This document shows positions 46,100 through 57,002 of a DNA stretch of 64,000 nucleotides, piece by piece; positions within the stretch are counted from its first letter, which is position 1, and the number at the start of each line of letters is the position of its first letter. Below the pieces are notes generated by a model. That model saw only the letters and a list, made by a program, of their open reading frames with translations, did no database searches and was not told the DNA's origin. The position numbers and the translations under genes are program-made. This DNA is from Henckelia pumila (taxonomy: Eukaryota > Streptophyta > Magnoliopsida > Lamiales > Gesneriaceae). The stretch spans positions 5,022,001-5,086,000 of the forward strand of contig NW_027331833.1 of NCBI RefSeq assembly GCF_033568475.1. The letters run 5' to 3'.

Positions 46100-46412
46100 G
46101 GAAAAATTGTTTTTCGTTATGCATGTTTGTCATTTTGCGATTTCGGTCTTCTATATTTTTAGATTTTAGTTTTAGTCCGCTATCTTTGGTTTTTTGGCAA
46201 TTTCAGTCCTTTTTTCGATGTGACGCTGATGTGGCACCAATGTAGTGCTGATGTTAAACTGACGTGTATTGTGCCACGTAAGCATTTTCAAAGAAAAATG
46301 ACTAAAATTGCTAAAAATCAGAACATACAGGACAAAAACTAAAATATGAAAACATAAATGATCGAAAACGCAAAATGACAAATATATAAAACCAAAATTC
46401 CAGTTTTTTACC
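46100..46412. mobile_element. MITE with 'aaaatgacaaa' ends, 8-bp TSD
   Basis: The left half ('gcatgtttgtcattttgcga', 'tttcggtcttctatat') is mirrored at the right ('gaaaacgcaaaatgacaaat', 'aacataaatgatcg'). AATTATAA lies at 46092-46099 and 46413-46420. Ends are GGAAAAATTG and, inverted, GGTAAAAAACTGG. The interior carries 'gatgtggcacc' and 'gtgccacgtaag'. Probably Mutator-like by its end structure, though the duplication reads as 8 bp. Confidence 0.7.
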
Positions 46413-46420
46413 AATTATAA

Positions 46421-46812
46421 TAAACCTCAGTGTAATTAACTTCTACAAAAAGCGTAGCCATTGTCTTATTGCTTCCATATACCGTACGATGTCTTGTAAG
46501 AATTATTCTATCACCATTGTGAAAGTAATTGTGCATTTAAATATACAAAATAATATAGATAGTATGTTACTCTGTACAATTATCGCGGTAATTGTTTTAT
46601 TATTATATTTTGTTTCTTGTATATATTGAAATCTATACACTTAATATATGGTTTTGTTCAAATATGTATGTGATAAATCAAATGGTTTTTAATTACGACG
46701 ATTAAAAAATTCAAGTTATTAATTGACGGCGTCATATGCATTGTAAATTTTTTTAAAAAAAGATATTTCTTTGTTTGTTTGTTTTATTAAATAAAGAAAT
46801 GGATTAAATTTA
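46421..46812. other. Intergenic, nothing recognised
   Basis: AT-rich sequence between a MITE and the solo LTR; no open frame of note. Confidence 0.45.
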
Positions 46813-46817
46813 TATAT

Positions 46818-48830
46818 TGTAACGTCCCGTTTTTATTTTAATTGATGTTATTTTGAGATATTAAGTGATTTCAGAATTCGAGAGCCGATTTTTATTAATC
46901 AGGGACCTTTTTGCAATTTTTGAAAAATTTCAGGGACTAAAACGCAAAAAGGAGATTTGTTATAACTTAGAGACTTGACTAAGTCTTCTTCATTTCCTCC
47001 CTTCCTTCTCCAAGTCGCCTATCTCCATTGAAGGCGAGAGAAAAGCTTCCAAACTTTTGTGATTTCGATTTTAACTCGATCCGTCCGTTGAAATTTGATC
47101 TGAAGTAGATACCTGTGATCACAGCATCGAGTGCTCCGTTTGGAAGTAAGTTTCTCTTATTTCTACGAGGTTTGAATTTTTGGATGTCTTTAGAATTGAT
47201 TGATATTCGGAGAGGATGTTCTTGAGGTTGCTGTGATAGTATATCTAAGATATTTCGGAGATATATCGACGATCAGATTTGATATGATTTTTCTTATGAT
47301 TTTCGAAACTTAGATTTTGAGATGTGTTGGGTTTGACTTGGAAATGATGTTAGATGATTGGTTTGAGTATTTGGAATTGATATTATGTTGTCTGCAATTT
47401 CGGTTTGATCAGTTTATAGCCGTTGTGCCGTCAGTTTGAGTTTCGGAATGTCGTTTCTATTGATTTGATTATACCGAGTTTGATGAGGTTTTGCTGTCGA
47501 TATTGATCTTGTGACTTCTTCTGTTAGATTGATTCGCAGTCCTTGGAGTTGCAAGATTGCAGTTTCGATCAGTTTGGAAGATTGAGCCGGTATAGTATCG
47601 ACTTCTTACTTATCGATCGTAGAACTTGAATAGATATTGAATTGAGATTTGTTGTTTTACAGATTGAAGATTGTGAACGACAAGAAGATATAAGACGACT
47701 TTGGAATGAAATAGGACGATTAACCTGAATCCGGATTGATTCGAGTGTCCTAGAAGAAATCACATATTGCATGTTTATATGCTTATTTGAACCTATGATT
47801 GAATTGATAATTGAATGCATGAGATTTCATATGCATTCATTTTGAGTCGATTGATTATTCATTTTGAATTAGACGATCTGGATATTATAGTTGAGTGGCC
47901 TTGGTAGGCGATTTACTTCAAGTGTCGATTAACTCACTATAATGCCCTAGAGTTTAGAGGATTAAAATATACCGCATCCACCTCGAAAGGGGAGTTTGGT
48001 GTGATTGTTGGATATTTTAACCTCGGAATTCCAAACCGAAGAAAGAAAGAAGAATTCCTTTTGATTATCTGAGTCTGATAATCCAGAAGTTTTAAAGTCA
48101 TGCATATCACTTTAATTCCGCAATTGAATGAATTACTTGAGGTATATGTGGAGTTTGATTATATATCATGTTTTGATATATTATGTGATATTGTATGCTA
48201 GTCTCTTTTATTGGGAATATTATTCTCACCGGATTATCCGGCTGTTGTCTTTGTTTGTATGTGTACTTGGCAACAGGTGGGGCAGGACCGAGTCAGAGGC
48301 AGCATGGCTAGATGGTTGAGAGGATAGAGTGAGGCTTAGATGTTAGGAGTCGTTTATGTATTCGAACTCATTTTTGTATTGAATAAGTCCGAACTAGATG
48401 GATTTTTATGCATGTTATTTTGTGAGGATTGTATAACTCTAGACCTAATCCTTTGTATCTTGTTGATTGGGATTTTATGTTATTATTGTATGGTTTGAGT
48501 TGAGTTGGAATTGGAGAAGAAAAACCAAAATTTTCTGGTACAGAGCATCTCGCTCGATCGGCTCAATCTTACCGATCGAGCGAGCACCCCTGTACCGAGT
48601 CAGAGAACTGGACATTTATTGTCCGCTCATCGGTAAGATTTCACCGATCGAGCGGGCGTCCTGATTTCTGGGCAGTGGCTTTAGAATTCTTTTGGCAGCT
48701 CGATCGGTAAGATCTTACCGATCGAGCGGGCACTATTCATTTCAAAAAAAAAATATTTTGATGTCTTAATCCTTATTGTTTAATTTTTTTGATCAATTGC
48801 TTTACTCTAAGATTATGATTAGAATCGAAG

Positions 48831-48837
<7 letters not shown>
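46818..48837 (+). mobile_element. Solo LTR of the gypsy family seen at 57003-63551
   Basis: Starts TGTAACGTCCCGTTTTTATT, matching the LTR start of the family (TGTAACGCCCCGATTTTATC, inverted at 63551). It carries the same landmarks in opposite orientation: 'agggacctttttgcaatttt', 'ctccattgaaggcgaga', 'ctcgatccgtccgttg', 'tcaccggattatccggctgt' and 'aacaggtggggcaggaccga'. It ends '...gaatcgaagtctcata'. TATAT flanks both sides, but the flanks are TA-rich so this is weak. Length, about 2.02 kb, equals the full LTR. There is no internal region. Confidence 0.85.
48552..48727 (+). repeat. Three tandem hairpins near the end of the solo LTR
   Basis: Three inverted repeats built on GCTCGATCGG / CCGATCGAGC lie at 48552-48581, about 48623-48654 and 48698-48727. 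The last is a perfect 30-bp palindrome; the others have small interruptions. They occupy the same place as the GC-rich hairpins at 57101-57208 in the related LTR, although the sequences differ. Confidence 0.8.
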
Positions 48838-48842
<5 letters not shown>

Positions 48843-48874
<32 letters not shown>

Positions 48875-49398
48875 TTACTATTATATATTATCTATCATCT
48901 ATCTATTGTCTATAACTATTATTATTTTTTGAATGGTATCTATTCTTATTTATTTATATATAAATATGTGGTTTGCATTATGAATTTATTTTGGTGTCCT
49001 CATTAATTGTTTTTCTTATTAATTGTTTTTTTTTTCATTTTTTCATTAATTTTTTGTGCATTGTTTGTTTGGTTTTTTTTTATTTGATAATTTTTATCAC
49101 ACTTTATCTTAAAATCTATTGATTATTTTAAAAATAAGGTTATAACTTATGTGTTTAAATGAATTTTTTGGCAACCAATATTTTTTTTGCGGTTACATTT
49201 ATAAATTGCTTGAATAAAAAATAATAAAAGATAATTTTTTTTACAAACATACTCTTAAAAATCCTAGCATACTTGGTCAGTCGAGACTAGAAGCTCCAAC
49301 TGACCTACCCTCGATCATTCTAACAACGAGCTTTGACAACTATTCTAACTCATCTACTGAGTTGAAGTAGCATCAACTATATATGAAGGTTTGAGTTG

Positions 49399-49430
<32 letters not shown>
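48843..49430. other. (TA)n tract and AT-rich spacer
   Basis: A TA microsatellite continues to about 48870, then AT-rich DNA with no gene recognised. Confidence 0.5.
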
Positions 49431-49431
<1 letters not shown>

Positions 49432-49610
49432 AGAATGTAGCCAGAAAATTTTTTCACCCTGGGCTGACTCATCCGATAAAACAAGAACATAGTATAAACT
49501 AAATATTTAAAAATTAAAATATAAGAAAGACAAATTTATAATCAAATAATACTTGCAAAATATTTAATGGTAAGTACAAAATATTCGCTAGTGACAAGAA
49601 AATTTATAAA

Positions 49611-50290
49611 CTAATGAAGATGTGCCCTGTGATTTTTCATATAATAGAACTCATCAATTACAGAATCAATATCGATCTTTGCAGTAAACTCTCTTTCAAT
49701 GTAGACAATCATAGAATCTGTAAAAAAAAAAAAATCTTCTTTCATCTTATTCCCGAGAGAAGTTTTGATAAGTTTCATAGCTGAAAATGAGCGTTCCGCT
49801 GTTGTAGTAAAAACAGAAACTTTTAAAACAAGTCGAACTAGTCTGTCAATTAAGTGATAATGTTGCGTCTTTTCAGTCTTGACTAATTGTCGACATAATT
49901 CAAAAATTATAGAGACATTCTGAAATTTTTCATGATGAATTATATCAAACTTATAATTATCCAATTGACTTCCCAAATAATGTAGCTCTTGTCCATTGAA
50001 ATCATAGGGATAAAATTTATCCGCAAGACTGTAAAAATCATCAACATTAAACAACTTAAAGTTTTCTCGAGGTTTCAAATCAAAGCTGAGTCTAAGAAGT
50101 TTTACATCCCCATCATCAAATCTACTATTGAGTTCTTCCACTTGAAATCTATTACATCATAAAATACATCAAAACAATAATAATGCTCAAATATAATAGA
50201 ATCTCTTTGCTGGAACGAACGTCCTGCAGTAGCATATCTATAACAAGAATTTATATCTGGCCATCTCAATACCATTTTTTTCAACCTCAT
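49611..50290 (-). pseudogene. hAT transposase C-terminal part
   Basis: The 176-codon minus-strand frame at 49611-50141 ends in the hAT dimerisation region: LVRLVLKVSVFTTTAERSFS, then AMKLIKTSLGNKMKEDF and IVYIEREFTAKIDIDSVIDE. This is the hATC domain of the plant TTF-type zinc-finger/hAT group. Upstream, in another frame (50102-50290), 'FEHYYCFDVFYDVIDF' is the preceding family segment, so there is a frameshift near 50120. The zinc finger and catalytic Asp region are missing, and the rest is decayed. Confidence 0.85.
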
Positions 50291-50912
50291 TATTTTAATT
50301 TGATGGCTGATAGTATCTCTGTTCTCCTATCTATTTATCGTTTATATATGAACATTTTTACTGATCACTTCTCTAATACACTTTTAAGTTTTAATCACTT
50401 TTAAAATGCACCTTTAATCACTTTTCTGATCCACTTTTAATCACTTTTTAGTGAATACACTGTATTCGAAATCTTGAACTAAACTATGCATTTTTAAATT
50501 GTAATTGTGGGCTGTGGCATAAATTGGGTATATATATATATATACATATATATATATAAATATAATTGTTGTCATTCCCGATTTAGCATTTAATTGAACA
50601 CAATTGACTAGGAATTTTGCTTCCTTCGCTATTGTTATCTTACCTATGTGTTTTGATCCATCAACCCTTCTTATGTGGCACATAAATAATGTGTTAATTT
50701 CCAAGAGCATACGCAAACCTTTTTGAAGAGAAAATTGATGGTTTTCGACCCATTGACAAGCCACAGCCGGAGCAACCACAATCGCTTATCTCTTCCTTCG
50801 TTTATTCTTCTTTCAGTGTTTTTTTTTTGGAACGTTGGAGAGGATTGAGTGGGTTATCTCATTTATTTAATTTCAATTTCAATATAATCTATTTAGCAAA
50901 CCTTCTTAAATA

Positions 50913-50988
50913 TTCTTTCAGTTGCCCACCTACCATGCCCACCAATGATGTGTCACTATTGAGCATGGTAGGTGGGCAGCTGAAAGAA
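50913..50988. ncRNA. Isolated hairpin with 26-bp near-perfect stem
   Basis: The arm 50913-50938 (containing TGCCCACCTACCATGC) pairs with 50963-50988 with one G-T type mismatch. The loop is 24 bases. Arm and loop lengths resemble a short plant microRNA or inverted-repeat siRNA precursor, but it could equally be a tiny palindromic MITE. No known microRNA is recognised. It lies in the noncoding part of the hAT remnant. Confidence 0.35.
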
Positions 50989-51546
50989 ACTCAATATATA
51001 TATATATATATAAATAAAACAATACAAATTGTTAAAAAGAGGCTCAATAACCTTCAAATTTCAACAAATAAATTTCAAACGGAAAATTACAAATCACAAT
51101 TTGCTAAAAAGAGGCTCAATAATGAAATCACATTTTCCACCTTAAAATTTCCGGTTCTGAGCGACAGGAGTCGAGTTCACCACTTTGAAAATGATTTTCA
51201 GAATTTCAGTGAGAAATAGCTGTGAAAAAAATGATGAATATGATCTTGTGTTTTGATTTTTGAACCGATGTGGAAAGAATGAAAGAAAAAATTAACACTA
51301 GGTTTATAAAAATAATGAGCTGAAAAAAAATAATAATACTGGGCTGGAGTCCAAAATAAATTAAATCTATATATATTATTAAATTCTTTTTTTTTTTTGT
51401 TGAGAAGTTTCTCTTTTATATATTAACTTCTTCTAACGTTCACATTTGATCTTCTCGAGACTCCATATCGTGTCTGAAAAATCTTCTTCTACTTCACCCT
51501 TTGATTGTAGCTGCATTTAATGCTTGTCATTTTGTGTCAACAACTA

Positions 51547-52170
51547 TGTTGACGATGTCGATTTTCTACCTCGGGTTCGGTCTGGTAGAATGAATCTTCC
51601 AACTCCTTTATAAAGCAGGTCAGGTCGGGTACCAATGAACTCTGCACAAGCAACAGCTAGGTCAAGGTGACGCTGAAGGTATTTTCGGCGTGACCCCTCC
51701 GATGCCTAAGTCAGTGTCTTGAAGGCAGATGGTATGATGAATGAAAAAACTGACAGATATGAGTGTGTGAATGTAAAAGTGAGAATGAGTATTAATGAAT
51801 GCACACAACCATCACAGTACCTATATTTATAGAGGAAAATATAATAAGTTACCTAGTCAAACTACAACATGTCCTGTAATAAGACTCCTCATTCATTGGA
51901 CCTTCCTTGAGTTTATCCCTATCTCATGAATATCTGTAAAATGATCAAGCTTATCTTCAAGGCATCTGAGTCCTACTTGAACTAGAAATGTATGCCCAGC
52001 CCATTGGGTCCCAGCTCGGGTCGGCCCATTAACAGCAGCCAAGTCATAACAAGACCTACCAGGTAGAAAACTGGGCTGGACTTTATCTAACAATAATAAT
52101 CCCATAATTGGGACAACCCCATAAACCCATAATGAACGGGTTCGGGATAGAATAATTTCACGGGATATCA
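51547..52170 (-). repeat. 3' LTR of the second Tat element
   Basis: The right boundary is set by ...GGGATATCA (52170) next to the polypurine tract. The left boundary, near TGTTGACGATG at 51547, is approximate. It shares 'ttttcggcgtgacccctccg' and 'cctaagtcag' landmarks with the LTR at 7829-7858. A TATA-like 'ctataaatatag' (minus) lies near 51822-51833. Confidence 0.65.
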
Positions 52171-52187
52171 ATAGTACCTCCCTAACT
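52171..52187 (-). promoter_or_regulatory. Polypurine tract of the second Tat element
   Basis: Minus-strand AGGGAGGTACTAT abuts the LTR start (TGATATCCCG) at 52170/52171. This position and composition are those of a plus-strand primer. Confidence 0.65.
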
Positions 52188-52576
52188 AGTCTAAAAAAAG
52201 AATGAATTTAGACCAAGAATGCAGACCAGACCCCGAAATCCTTATACTTCTTTCGGGCAACCCAGATTCGAATCCGCGTGATGTGTTTCCTTTTGACGGT
52301 CCAGATGCCTCCGATGGTACGGTTCTCGAGGACCTGAGAGGGGGATGTGTCCCGATCCTCACCATGAATCTACATCAAGATCAACGGCCTAGATCACTTT
52401 GCTCCTCCTATAAATAGGCAGTAAAAAATTTTGATTTTCACATTTCACTTTCACTGTTACGCTGTCAAAATTTTGAGAGCTCTCCCGACCTGGACTGCCT
52501 GCTCCCGTCCTATTTATATCATTACCTAGCTGCAACTCTTCTACCTGTAAGTCTTCCTTTCATTAGGTTAGTTAAT

Positions 52577-54605
52577 ATGTCCTCCCAGGATGAGACTTCT
52601 CTGAGAGAAATAGTGGATTGTGTTGAAGCACCCAACTCTCCCCATGATAACCCGAGCCCTCCGACTCTGATAATCCAAGCACAGATCTGGATTTATCTGA
52701 GACTCGAGAGGAAAAATTAAGGCGACTGCATAGACTTAGGTCGGACAAAACCCGATTAACTGATAAGGGTAAAAAATGGTTTGAGGTGTTGGCCTCCCAT
52801 CTAAGTCCTGACCTAGGTCCCCTCATTAGGGAGAGATCGGGCATGCCCGATACTTATGACCTTATCATCCCGAGCCATAAAGACCAAGCTCACAAACCAC
52901 CTCCTGACTTTTTAAGTTTCGGCCTAGATCAGATAAAAATGGGTTTAAGATTTCCCATCCCGAGCTGTGTGTCACACCTATGTCAATATTTTTGCGTGTG
53001 TCCAAGTCAATTATCCCCTAACTCTTTTAGTTCGATTTTATCACTAGGTGTCCTCTTCTGTTTCTTCCGAATTCCACTAGACATAGGAAATTTTATCCAA
53101 TTTCTGCAAATTAAGGAAACTGCCCCGGGTCGTTTTTATATTTCCATGTGACCCGAATACCCATTTTTGATGGGTAAGCCTAGCTCGCACAAGGGCTGGA
53201 CAAACAGATATTTATTTGTTAAACCAAACCAGCCCTAGGAATGTCGGTCCAATTGGGCTATGAATTTTACAACTCCTGAACCCCTAGCTCTGCCCACTCA
53301 TGACTTTACAAACTTTATCAACACAATGTCCGTGAAAACCTTCGATATCGAGAGTTTGATTGAGGATGATCTGCTCTGTCATTACGGATTCAGTGTGAAG
53401 GGAGTAGAGATCCAAGGGGATGTAGGTAGTACCCCTGTACCCGTACTACCTTTATTTAACCTTTTGTCAGTTTATTTAATTATTGTATTTCCATTTGCTT
53501 AGATGACAGGATCAGATCTGCAACCATGTCTGCCAATTTCAGAGCTGCTTTAAAGAATATGAAGAAGAAGAAAATAGAAGATAGTGAGGCCGATGCTCAT
53601 CCCGAGCCCCCTCCTACCGAGCCATCTAAGAAGAAAACCTCCAAGGCCAAGGATCAACGCATCACTGGTCTACCTGAGCTCCAGCAACCGCCTATTGTTT
53701 TTTCATCCCGAGCTCGCGGCAAGGACCCAGTAGTGGAGTTCGAATCCCTACCTGATGCTGAGCCTCAAGGATTGTCTAATCAGCATGGGGTTCCACATAT
53801 GTCTTTTTTCTCAAAACTCGATCCCCTAGGAAGCTTGGGAATAATGCAAAACTTGATTTCCCGTTCAGATTTAAGAATTTTGCGAGTGGTGCCAGACCTG
53901 GAGGCAGAGCAAAATTTTGCCTTGGCGTTTATGCAGGTATGTTTTTGCCTTAGATTACAACAAAAACTTTATGATCCCGTGCCTTAATTCCTTAACTTCT
54001 TTCCTCTGTTTTACAGGCTCTTGCTTGGGGAGGAGAGATTACCACCCGGTCTCTGAAAACCCGGGAAGAACATGTTGCCAATCAAGAGGCTTTTGTGACA
54101 TGCATTTTCGAGCTAACCCGTAAAGCCCGTGAGATGAAGGATGAGCATGATGAGGAGGTGACCGAGATGAGAGTGGAGATTGAGTCCGGGCGAGATGCTC
54201 TTGAGGCTGCCAATAAAAAGGCTACCGAACTGGAGGTAGATAAAATTGAATTAGAGCCGAGTGTGGGCCCTGACCAAGGAACTTGAGGTTGCAAAGGCGG
54301 TCGGGAAACAGGAGTCCCTGAACTCCGCGGATTTTGCTAACTCAGTAGCTGAGAATGCGGCTACCTTATTTTATGAGGGTTTTAAGGGGTGCCTAGCCCA
54401 GTTCAGGGCTAATGGGTACTCAGAGACCGAGCACCTCGCCCTTTTCCTAGACTGTACCAAGGCTCTTGATGACATGCCCGATGAAGATTCGAGAAGACAG
54501 AACCAGAGAAAACAACAGATCCCGACCAGAGCTCAAGGCCACAAGATGCCTCCGCCCCTTGATTATTCCTTGTTTCTGTTTTATGAACAATGTTTAAAAA
54601 CATGA
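52577..54605 (+). pseudogene. Antisense extra gene of the Tat element (gypsy-type domain + coiled coil)
   Basis: Runs opposite to the element's own pol, between pol and 3' LTR. The ATG at 52577 opens an acidic leader; a frameshift near 52660 leads into SGMPDTYDLIIP and the conserved plant 'putative gypsy type transposon' domain (GLRFPIPSCVSHLCQYFCVC, LSPNSF, GRFYIS; 52930-53148). In-frame TGA (53149-53151) and TAG (near 53236) follow. Two short introns have good sites: 53426-53502 (GTAGTA...TTGCTTAG) and 53937-54016 (GTATGT...TTTTACAG). Then come a Lys/Pro-rich linker, ALAWGGEITTRSLKTREEHV, a coiled coil (about 54090-54330) with a frameshift near 54262, and FYEGFKGCLAQFRANGY. Extra ORFs in this position and direction are known for some Tat-lineage elements; their function is unknown. 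Confidence 0.75.
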
Positions 54606-55197
54606 TCAGTATGATAGACCCTGCGTGGTCATTGACTTTGGTTGTTGCCCAGGTCGGGCTGATACACTGCTTGCAATATTTTCCATAAATGATTTGTATT
54701 ATTGCCCAGTTTGGGTTTTTTACTCCATGTTAGATGTTTTGCTTCATATGTATGACCTCCCAGGGTTTAGGCTATATCTGGCTTAAAAATTTTCGAAGTG
54801 TAACAAAACCCGGATCACCTTAGTGGTAACAAAATTATGTCGTCTTATTTATCAAATCCTAACCTATCATTATAAGACAACGATCCATTCTGAAATAAAT
54901 TTTCATATGCTAATCTTGGAGTGGGATTTGATCAAATTACATCCAAAAAAGGAATTAAACACAACTGACAAGGGAACAATTTAAGCAAAATTTGAAATAA
55001 ATACGGCTAAGTCCTTTATTCGGGCGATAATGCCCCACCCGTAAAAATCAACCCTAATATTATGAACCTGGAACCTGCTCGAATTGTTCGTGCCAGAGCT
55101 GTCTTGGAACACCAGTTCTGACTGCAATCTTGGTACCTTGGAATTGGAATGCCACCAATGCAGACCTTTGGTTCCAACCTTTCCTGTGAATTTTTTT
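54606..55197. other. 3' region between extra gene and minisatellite
   Basis: No coding similarity seen. Part of the noncoding 3' region of the Tat element. Confidence 0.5.
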
Positions 55198-55690
55198 TTA
55201 TACCACTGATGTGGACCACTGAAATGAGCTTTTGAGTACCAGACCTGCCTTGGCTTTGAGTACCATCGATGTGGACCACTGAAGTGGGCTTTGAGTGCCA
55301 GACCTTCCTAGGCTTTGAGTACTACTGATGTGGGCCACTGAAGTGGACTTTGAGTGCCAGACCTGCATGGGCTTTGAGTACCACTGATGTGGGCCACTGA
55401 AGTGAACTTTAAATTCCAGACTTTCCTGGGCTTTCAGTACCACTGATGTGGGCCACTGAAGTGGACTTTGAGTGCTAGACCTTCCTGAAATTTCAGTACC
55501 ATTGATGGGCCACTGAAGTGGACTTTGAGTGCCAGACCTTCCTGGGCTTTGAGTACCACTGATGTGGGCCACTGAAGTGGCTTTGAGTTTCAGACCTGCC
55601 TGGGCTTTGAGTACCACTGATGTGGGCCACTGAAGTGGACTTTGAGTGCCAGACCTGCCTGGGCTTTGAGTACCACTGATGTGAGTTTTT
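55198..55690. repeat. ~59-bp minisatellite, about nine units (Tat 3' UTR)
   Basis: Units repeat 'taccactgatgtgggccact' then 'gaagtggactttgagtgcca' then 'gacctgcctgggctttgag' with period 58-60 and small changes. Starts of units fall near 55201, 55261, 55319, 55379, 55438, 55497, 55555, 55614 and 55672. The open minus-strand frame over it exists because the period is often compatible with a frame. Confidence 0.95.
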
Positions 55691-55959
55691 GTTGTTTAAT
55701 GTATATTTGAAGTGGTAATATTTAATTGGAAAATAATGTTTCCAAAAATTTATCGTAAATCAAAACTCCATAAAATAGGGCTGACTCTCAAAACAAAATT
55801 ATTGACTTACTAAAGAGGACTGATTCTAAATCAAACAGGACTGAATTTTGCTAAATAACGAGAAATAAATAGCACAAAAAGGATGCTTAACTGGTGAATA
55901 ACCAGCTCAGTGAGCTATATCCCATGAATAGGTCCGAGCTGAGCTACTAGGGATAATAT

Positions 55960-56552
55960 CAATGTTATTAAAACCGGACCGGACCGGCCGGTTCGACCGG
56001 GAACCGGTCATCGGTCCGGTCCGGAACTTCACCAGAAATCGAAAAACCGGTCCAACCGGTCAGAACCGGTCAAAACCGGTCAAGAACCGGTTGGACCGGT
56101 CAATAACCGGAAAACCGGTTCAACCGGTTTTTCAATTTTTTTTTATTTTTTTTTTTGAAAATTTGAATTTTTTTATTTTAAAAACTTTAAATTTAATATA
56201 TTTATATATATATATATACATGATTATTTGGAATTTTTACTTCATTAAAAAATTATTTTAATAATTATTAATTTTTTAAAAATTAAATAATTAATTTTTT
56301 AAATAATTTAGAAGTATAATTGACATTTTGAATATATTTACATATTTATTTAGCTTTCAAACTATGAAAAATATATATTTTTTGTCTATTTATATATATT
56401 TTTGAGTTTTTAAAATTCAAAATATATTATTTATTAGATTATATTATATAAACGGTTTTTCGGTTCGATCGTCTGGTTAAAACGGTCCGACCGGTTGAAC
56501 CATTTTTTTTAGATAGACCGATTCGATCACCGGTCCGGTTATGAAAACACTA
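55960..56552. mobile_element. hAT-type MITE with dense 'accggt' motifs, 8-bp TSD
   Basis: CAATGTTATTAAAACCGGAC at the left and, inverted, TAGTGTTTTCATAACCGGAC at the right are imperfect terminal repeats. GATAATAT flanks it at 55952-55959 and 56553-56560. The left 170 bp contain more than ten 'accggt' or 'aaccggtc' motifs, probably transposase-binding sites. It landed at the very end of the pol frame. Confidence 0.88.
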
Positions 56553-56561
56553 GATAATATC

Positions 56562-57002
56562 TTTTCAAGTGTTGGGCATTCCATGGACTTTTCCCTTTCT
56601 TTCCTTGAGCATCCTCCAAGTTATAAACGGCTACCCTGGCCTTTCCTACCACCTTGAATGACCCTTCATACTTTGCATCCAGTTTTTCTATTTCTCCTTG
56701 ATGTTGGATTTTCGCATGACCAGATCTCCTTCTTTGAAGACCTTAGGGTATACCCTTTTATTGTAGGCCTGGGTCATTCTCTTGCGATAAGATGCAAGCT
56801 TTATTGTTGCCCCGGTCCTATGCTCTTCCAGCAGATCTAAATCCATTGACCGCAGCTCTTGATTGTTTTCTCCATATGCCATTATCCGTGCACTTTCCTA
56901 CCCTATCTCTGTGGGAAGGACAGCCTCAGTGCCGTAAACCATGCTGAACGGTCTTTCGCCCGTCCCAGATCGGGCTGTAGATCTGTATGACCACAGTACT
57001 GA
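56562..57002 (-). pseudogene. Tat pol tail and 3' half of integrase
   Basis: Reads on from the insertion point: a '[20 protein letters not shown]' and '[13 protein letters not shown]' segment, then ELRSMDLDLLEEHRTGATIK, RMTQAYNKRVYPKVFKEGDL, VMRKSNIKEK and, after a frameshift near 56690, KYEGSFKVVGKARVAVYNLE. This is the integrase C-terminal part and pol tail of a Tat element. It continues the integrase at 63552-64000, from which it was separated by the retrotransposon at 57003-63551. A stop interrupts the segment after TEIG. Confidence 0.85.

Larger units (their letters stand above)
49431..51380 (-). mobile_element. Remnant of an autonomous hAT transposon
   Basis: The left end near 49431 ('gtagccagaaaattttttca', 'ccctgggctgactc') resembles a hAT terminus, and a matching 'actgggctggagtccaaaat' lies near 51338. 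Between them are hAT transposase remains (49611-50290) and noncoding sequence. Boundaries and target duplication could not be fixed. Confidence 0.55.

Noticed and set aside
55198..55617. 139-codon minus-strand frame with repeated motifs
   Set aside because: Translation of the 59-bp minisatellite, without conserved domain and with unit lengths that break frame elsewhere.
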